From an uncultured Collinsella sp. (GTDB lineage Bacteria > Actinomycetota > Coriobacteriia > Coriobacteriales > Coriobacteriaceae): a stretch of 64,000 bases of DNA. A program made the position numbers and the translations under genes. This document shows positions 60,090 through 64,000 of the stretch, piece after piece. The notes under the pieces were generated by a model. The model was not told the origin of the DNA. It was given only the letters and a program-made list of their open reading frames with translations, and made no database searches. The stretch lies in the NCBI GenBank assembly GCA_959023295.1, contig CAUFBM010000004.1, positions 1 through 64,000 of the forward strand, given 5' to 3'. The number at the start of each line of letters is the position of its first letter. The first letter of the stretch is position 1.

Positions 60090-60911
60090 CTAGGCATCGA
60101 GGTAGACGCGCTGGGGACGGTTGCGGCGGAGGGCAAAGATGACGAGCGCCAGGCCCACAATCACGAGCGGCAGGCTCAGCAGTTGACCCATGGTGATGAC
60201 GCCGCCCAGCAGATAGCCCAGCTGGGCATCGGGCACGCGCACAAACTCAATGAGGAAGCGGACGATGCCGTAGCCCATCACAAACACGCCCATAAACGTT
60301 CCCTGAGGCAGCAGCGGTTTTTTGCGGCTGAGCACCTGCAAGATGCAAAAGAGCACAATGCCCTCGAGAAACGCCTCGTAGAGCTGGGAGGGATGGCGCG
60401 GCATATCGCCCGCGGTACCGCCAAAGATCACGCCCCAGGGCAAATCGGTCGGCTTGCCCCACAGCTCTCCGTTGACAAAGTTGGCACAGCGCCCCAGGCA
60501 CAGGGCCAGCGGAGCACCGATAACGGCAAGGTCGGCGATGGTCCAGGCATCGAGCTTGTACACGCGGCACACGAGCACGCCGCCGATGATGCCGCCCACG
60601 AGGCCGCCGTGGAAACTCATGCCGCCTTCGTTGGTGGCAAAGATCTCGAGCGGATGTGCCCAGTAGTAGCCGTCGCCGTAAAAGATGACGTAGAACAGGC
60701 GGGCGCCGATGATAAGGCCAAAGACCACACCGACCACGACGCTCGTCAGGTCGTCGACCGTAATGTCGAAACCCCAGCGACGCTGCGTGCGATACATGAC
60801 GACCGCCGTGAGCAGAGCTCCGACCACATAGGCCAAGCCGTACCAGTAGATGGTGATGGGCCCCGCCGAAATGGCGACGGGATCAAGCATATGGTAGAGG
60901 TCGTTGAGCAT
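60090..60911 (-). CDS. lgt: Prolipoprotein diacylglyceryl transferase
   Basis: Lgt adds diacylglycerol to the lipobox Cys of prolipoproteins at the cytoplasmic membrane. The catalytic His region is SFHGGLVGGIIGG and the signature is LGRCANFVNGELWGKPT; seven helices are predicted. ATG at 60911 (273 aa) follows AGGGGGG. An ATG at 60971 lies in a hairpin region and lacks a site. A copy of a dispersed repeat lies past its stop codon. Confidence 0.95.
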   Translation of the reverse strand: MLNDLYHMLDPVAISAGPITIYWYGLAYVVGALLTAVVMYRTQRRWGFDITVDDLTSVVVGVVFGLIIGARLFYVIFYGDGYYWAHPLEIFATNEGGMSFHGGLVGGIIGGVLVCRVYKLDAWTIADLAVIGAPLALCLGRCANFVNGELWGKPTDLPWGVIFGGTAGDMPRHPSQLYEAFLEGIVLFCILQVLSRKKPLLPQGTFMGVFVMGYGIVRFLIEFVRVPDAQLGYLLGGVITMGQLLSLPLVIVGLALVIFALRRNRPQRVYLDA

Positions 60912-60938
60912 ATCGGTCCCCCTGCTCCCTACATACAA

Positions 60939-60971
60939 ATGCGGCCGCGGGCCTTTCGCTCGCAGCCGCAT
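60939..60971 (-). terminator. Stem-loop after the NifU-like gene
   Basis: ATGCGGC and GCCGCAT pair, with partial pairing further in. There is no T-run, so termination here is uncertain. Confidence 0.35.
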
Positions 60972-61020
60972 ATTTGGGCGTGACGTCTATGCGGAGCACA
61001 TCGCCCGCAGCTTTCGCATC

Positions 61021-61299
61021 TTAGAACGGCGCGTACTCGTCGTACAGGTCCTCGGCCTCGCCGGAAGCATTGACCTGCTCAACGCGGGTAACGCCAGGCA
61101 CGTGCTCCTTCAGGATGCGCTCGATGCCCATAGACAGGGTCAGCGAGCTCATGGGGCAGCCGGCGCAGGCGCCCTGCAGTTCCAGCTTGACAACACCCTC
61201 GTCGTCGACACCCACATACTCCATATCGCCGCCGTCGGCCTGCAGGTTGGGGCGGATCTCCTCAAGAACCTTCTTAAGCAGCTCTTCGTTAACAGCCAC
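61021..61299 (-). CDS. NifU-like iron-sulfur scaffold protein
   Basis: This 92-aa NifU C-terminal domain protein has the cluster-binding pair in GACAGCPMSSLTL (CxxC) and the N-terminal LEEIRPNLQADGGDMEYV. It should carry or transfer Fe-S clusters (Nfu type). The start is GTG at 61299 behind AAAGGAG. No suf or isc genes are next to it. Confidence 0.92.
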   Translation of the reverse strand: MAVNEELLKKVLEEIRPNLQADGGDMEYVGVDDEGVVKLELQGACAGCPMSSLTLSMGIERILKEHVPGVTRVEQVNASGEAEDLYDEYAPF

Positions 61300-61407
61300 A
61301 GGGGCTCCTTTCTCACAATAACGCGGGCGCGCCCGCAGACAGAGCTATGTTACTACAGCCGTGTACCCGCTCACGAGCCGTCCATGCGCGCGGACACGAC
61401 TTTCACG

Positions 61408-61440
61408 AGCAGTCAATTTGGGACGGGTCTCTTTTGGCTG
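61408..61440 (+). repeat. CAATTTGGGRCNGGG motif, copy 3
   Basis: Plus strand GAGCAGTCAATTTGGGACGG followed by GTCTCTTTTGGCTG, in the gap between the NifU-like and dCMP deaminase genes. Confidence 0.45.
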
Positions 61441-61468
61441 TTTTGCCGCCAGCTGGCGTTGGCACGCG

Positions 61469-61993
61469 CTACTGCCGAGTCTGCTCCCCGGTACCAATCT
61501 GGACATCGACGATAACCTGGCGGTAGCTGATGCCGCAGGAGTCGAGAATGCGGCGGCTGATACGGCCGTCGTCGGTATCGGCATACTTGTTGTCCAGGTA
61601 GACGACCTCGCCCACGCCCACCTGCGCCAGGATCTTGGCGCAGTCGTGGCACGGGAACAGCGTGACGTAGACTGTGGAACCCTCAAGGTCTTTGAGCGAG
61701 CCGCGGTAGTTGAGCACGGCGTTGGCCTCGGCATGCACCACGTAGTTGTGCTTATCCTGCAACGGGTCGTCGCTCGTGCCCCACGGGAAAAAGTCGTCGT
61801 TGAGCGCCGAGGGCGTACCGTTGTAGCCCACCGAAAGGATGCGGTGGTTGGTGTTGGCGATGCACGCGCCCACCTGCGTGTTGGGGTCCTTACTGCGGCG
61901 CTGCGCGGCGATGGCCACGCTCATAAAGAACTCATCCCAGCTAATAACGTCGCGGCGCTTGCCCGACGCGGTTTGATGAAGATCGTCCGACAT
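61469..61993 (-). CDS. dCMP deaminase family protein
   Basis: This zinc-dependent cytidine/deoxycytidylate deaminase (ComEB-like, 174 aa) has the zinc ligands His and Glu in VVHAEANAVLN and the Cys pair in TLFPCHDCAKILAQ. DPNTQVGACIANTNHRILSVGYNG is the N-terminal core. It provides dUMP for thymidylate synthesis. ATG at 61993 follows GGAGG; an in-frame ATG at 62029 has no site. Confidence 0.93.
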   Translation of the reverse strand: MSDDLHQTASGKRRDVISWDEFFMSVAIAAQRRSKDPNTQVGACIANTNHRILSVGYNGTPSALNDDFFPWGTSDDPLQDKHNYVVHAEANAVLNYRGSLKDLEGSTVYVTLFPCHDCAKILAQVGVGEVVYLDNKYADTDDGRISRRILDSCGISYRQVIVDVQIGTGEQTRQ

Positions 61994-62075
61994 GGCAGAC
62001 ACCTCCGAAATCGCAATAGTTTGACCCATTGTAGCAGGTGAAAGGTAGGGGAGCTTATCCCACCAGCCCCTCGCC

Positions 62076-62927
62076 CTACGCGCGACGAGGCTTTTGGTTG
62101 ATGCGGTACAGCTCGGCGAGACCCCGCAACGTCAGCGCGTCGTCTACCGTCAGGCTATGGCCGACCAGCGCCGCAAGTGCCTCGGCATCGTCGCCGGTAA
62201 TGACGATGGGCACATCGCCCTCCCCCGCGGCCTTGGTCGCGCGCATCTCGGCAAGCACCATGTCGAGCATTCCGTCGATGCGGGCTACCTCGCCCAAAAC
62301 CACACCCGAGCGCATGGCCTCACGCGTGTTGCGTCCGATGACGCGCGTTGGCGCCGAGGGCTCAACCTGGGGTAGGCGCGCTGCTGCCGCCGAAAGCGAA
62401 CGGGCGCCGAGGGCCAGGCCTGGCGCGATAACGCCGCCCACAAAGGTACCGTGCACGTCGATGACCTCGATATTGGTCGTCGTGCCCAGGTCAATCACGA
62501 TGCACGGCGAGCCGTAGACGGCGCGGGCCGCCACGGCATCGGCGATGCGGTCGGGGCCGATCTCGGCCGGATCGTCGTAGTGCACGGGTATGCCGGTCTT
62601 AAGTCCCGGCCCCACGGTGAGCACGCGCCCCGTGCAGGTGCGGGAAAGTGCCGCCTTCCACGGGCGCTCGAGCGCCGGGACTACACAGCTCAGCACGGCC
62701 GCGGCGGGTGCAAGCACCCCGGGCACACCTGCATCGGCGGCGAGCGCGCCCATGACCTGCACAAGTCGCATGCGCGCTTCGTCGGCCGTAATGCTCGACG
62801 GCGTCGTGATCTCGCATGTCGCAAGCGGACATTCCTGCGCCGCGGCCGAATCCTCTGCAAACAGACCAAAGCGAATGAACGTGTTGCCCACGTCGACCGT
62901 CAATATATATGCGCACCCATTAAGCAT
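62076..62927 (-). CDS. coaX: Type III pantothenate kinase
   Basis: CoaX performs the first step of coenzyme A synthesis and needs a monovalent cation. ILTVDVGNTFIRFGLF is the phosphate-binding motif, followed by GPDRIADAVAA and VIDLGTTTNIEVID and then FVGGVIAPGLALGARSL. The length is 283 aa. AAAGGAG precedes the ATG. The divergent gap to the OPT transporter carries a long perfect palindrome. Confidence 0.94.
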   Translation of the reverse strand: MLNGCAYILTVDVGNTFIRFGLFAEDSAAAQECPLATCEITTPSSITADEARMRLVQVMGALAADAGVPGVLAPAAAVLSCVVPALERPWKAALSRTCTGRVLTVGPGLKTGIPVHYDDPAEIGPDRIADAVAARAVYGSPCIVIDLGTTTNIEVIDVHGTFVGGVIAPGLALGARSLSAAAARLPQVEPSAPTRVIGRNTREAMRSGVVLGEVARIDGMLDMVLAEMRATKAAGEGDVPIVITGDDAEALAALVGHSLTVDDALTLRGLAELYRINQKPRRA

Positions 62928-62964
62928 CGTCGGCGCTCCTTTCGTCTGCCCAGCAGTATATCCC

Positions 62965-63042
62965 GATGATTATTCTGGGACGGGGATATAAAAATCATTG
63001 CGTACCTGATGATTTTTATATCCCCGTCCCAGAATAATCATC
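62965..63042. repeat. 34-bp perfect inverted repeat
   Basis: The arms 62965-62998 and 63009-63042 (starting GATGATTATTCTGGGACGGG) pair perfectly around TGCGTACCTG. The position is between two divergent genes, so it is not a terminator for either. The TGGGACGGG core resembles the dispersed motif at 61408-61440. Confidence 0.8.
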
Positions 63043-63060
63043 CTTCGGCTTCGCTTGGGA

Positions 63061-63093
63061 TGGCTAAAAAAGCCCAGTCCCAAATTAACTGCC
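63061..63093 (-). repeat. CAATTTGGGRCNGGG motif, copy 4
   Basis: The minus strand reads GGCAGTTAATTTGGGACTGG followed by GCTTTTTTAGCCA. It belongs with 12181-12210, 26645-26680 and 61408-61440. Confidence 0.45.
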
Positions 63094-63216
63094 GTGCCGC
63101 TATACTGGTGCGCGGTCGTTCGCGAGCTCACGCGGCGGCCCTTGGTAACCCGACTTCCCGCGCCGTATCCGTAGCGGCGCTCCCGGGGGAAGCGGATATA
63201 CGCAAAGGAGTTCTAT

Positions 63217-64000
63217 ATGAGCAATCCCTCGAACCGCACCTCGATGCGCGGGCAACTCACGCTGCGCGGCGTCGTCATCGGCGTCCTTGGTTGCGTGATC
63301 ATCACGGCGAGCTCGGCCTACATGGCCCTCAAGATGGGCGCACTCCCCTGGCCGATCATTTTCGCTGCCGTCATTTCGCTGTTCTTCCTGAAGCTCATGG
63401 GCAACGCCAGCCTCAACGAGGCCAACGTCACCCACACCATCATGTCCGCTGGCGCCATGGTCGCCGGCGGTCTGGCGTTTACCATCCCGGGCGCCTGGAT
63501 GCTGGGCTATGCCGACCAGATCAGCTGGCTCGACATGTTTATCGTGGCACTCGCCGGCACCATCTTGGGCCTGCTGGCAACGGCGCTCATCCACCGCCAC
63601 TTTATCGTGGACGCCGCGCTGGAGTTTCCCACCGGCAATGCCGCAGCTCAGACCCTGCGTGCTACCGAGGCCGGCGGCAAGACCGGCAAGCAGCTCTTTG
63701 GCTCTATGGCCATCGCTGGCATCTACAGCGTGCTTCGCGACGCTCTGGGCGTGGTGCCCAGCATGCTGTGCACGCTCAACATTCCCGGTGTGACCTTTGC
63801 CATCTACAACTCGCCCATGCTGCTCTCCATCGGCTTTTTGGTGGGCTTCGCCCCGGTTGCCTTCTGGTTTGCCGGCGCACTGCTAGGTAACTTTGGCATC
63901 ATCGTGGGCGGCACCGCTGCGGGTCTATTCGACGTTGTGACTGCGCAGGGCATCGTCAAATCGCTCGGCATGGGCCTCATGATGGGCTTTGGCGTCGCCG
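63217..64000 (+). CDS. OPT family oligopeptide transporter (partial)
   Basis: The reading frame from ATG at 63217 (AAAGGAG upstream) runs open to the window end. It shows several membrane helices and typical OPT features: MSNPSNRTSMRGQLTLRGVVIG, AYMALKMGALPWPIIFAAV, SLNEANVTHTIMSAG, and FPTGNAAAQTLRATEAGG. The family imports oligopeptides or metal chelates. Only about the first 261 residues are here; full members exceed 500. Confidence 0.88.
   Translation, partial: MSNPSNRTSMRGQLTLRGVVIGVLGCVIITASSAYMALKMGALPWPIIFAAVISLFFLKLMGNASLNEANVTHTIMSAGAMVAGGLAFTIPGAWMLGYADQISWLDMFIVALAGTILGLLATALIHRHFIVDAALEFPTGNAAAQTLRATEAGGKTGKQLFGSMAIAGIYSVLRDALGVVPSMLCTLNIPGVTFAIYNSPMLLSIGFLVGFAPVAFWFAGALLGNFGIIVGGTAAGLFDVVTAQGIVKSLGMGLMMGFGVA

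Overview
The window is about 64 kb of GC-rich bacterial chromosome. Gene content and order (disA-ispD-ispF-cysS-rlmB-yacP; an argCJBD cluster; veg-ispE; an amaP/DUF2273/asp23 module; ClpC; an FMN-riboswitch-controlled ECF transporter; a LysRS carrying a C-terminal tRNA-binding domain) suggest an anaerobic Coriobacteriia member of the Actinomycetota, probably Collinsella or a close relative. That assignment is inference from gene content; no database was searched. Nearly all of the window is core housekeeping DNA. No phage, complete insertion sequence, rRNA operon or CRISPR array was seen.

Layout. 1-230: three minus-strand tRNAs (Met, Thr, Tyr) with a clear promoter. 0.6-4.6 kb: a PTS sugar island (RpiR regulator, GH1 phospho-glycosidase, EIIBC) bordered by short repeats. 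5.0-6.6 kb: tRNA-Thr, then a one-protein HTH/HipA-like kinase behind a perfect palindrome. 6.6-12.1 kb: the disA-to-yacP operon (c-di-AMP, isoprenoid, Cys-tRNA, rRNA methylation). 12.3-14.8 kb: mntP and a hipBA pair with its own 17-bp palindromic operator. 14.9-25.3 kb: pepD, clpC, a DUF2798 protein, a ThrE-like exporter, lysS, greA, tatA, tRNA-Pro. 25.3-32.1 kb: ispE-veg, dtd-rdgB-rph-murI, a HAD phosphatase and murE. 32.2-34.5 kb: a candidate small RNA or attenuator, asnB and tRNA-Val. 34.5-35.2 kb: a non-coding repeat zone with 184-bp tandem units seeded by the tRNA-Val 3' end and a 207-bp MITE-like element. 35.3-40.3 kb: argD, argB, argJ, argC with an ArgR-like operator. 40.4-45.2 kb: two PPOX-fold proteins and the EcfT/EcfA-EcfA/RibU riboflavin transporter. 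45.2-47.6 kb: groEL-groES between two long inverted repeats. 47.7-51.0 kb: a YtcJ-type amidohydrolase and an M20 peptidase. 51.1-57.6 kb: zinc-ribbon membrane proteins, YitT, the asp23 module and YebC. 57.7-64.0 kb: a DUF6020 membrane protein, lgt, a NifU-like protein, dCMP deaminase, coaX and the start of an OPT transporter that runs off the window.

The most unusual content is intergenic: several dispersed palindromic repeat families (two to four copies each), very long perfect inverted repeats, and the tRNA-Val repeat array. Two unrelated HipA-type kinase loci, each with a strong palindromic operator, lie 7 kb apart.
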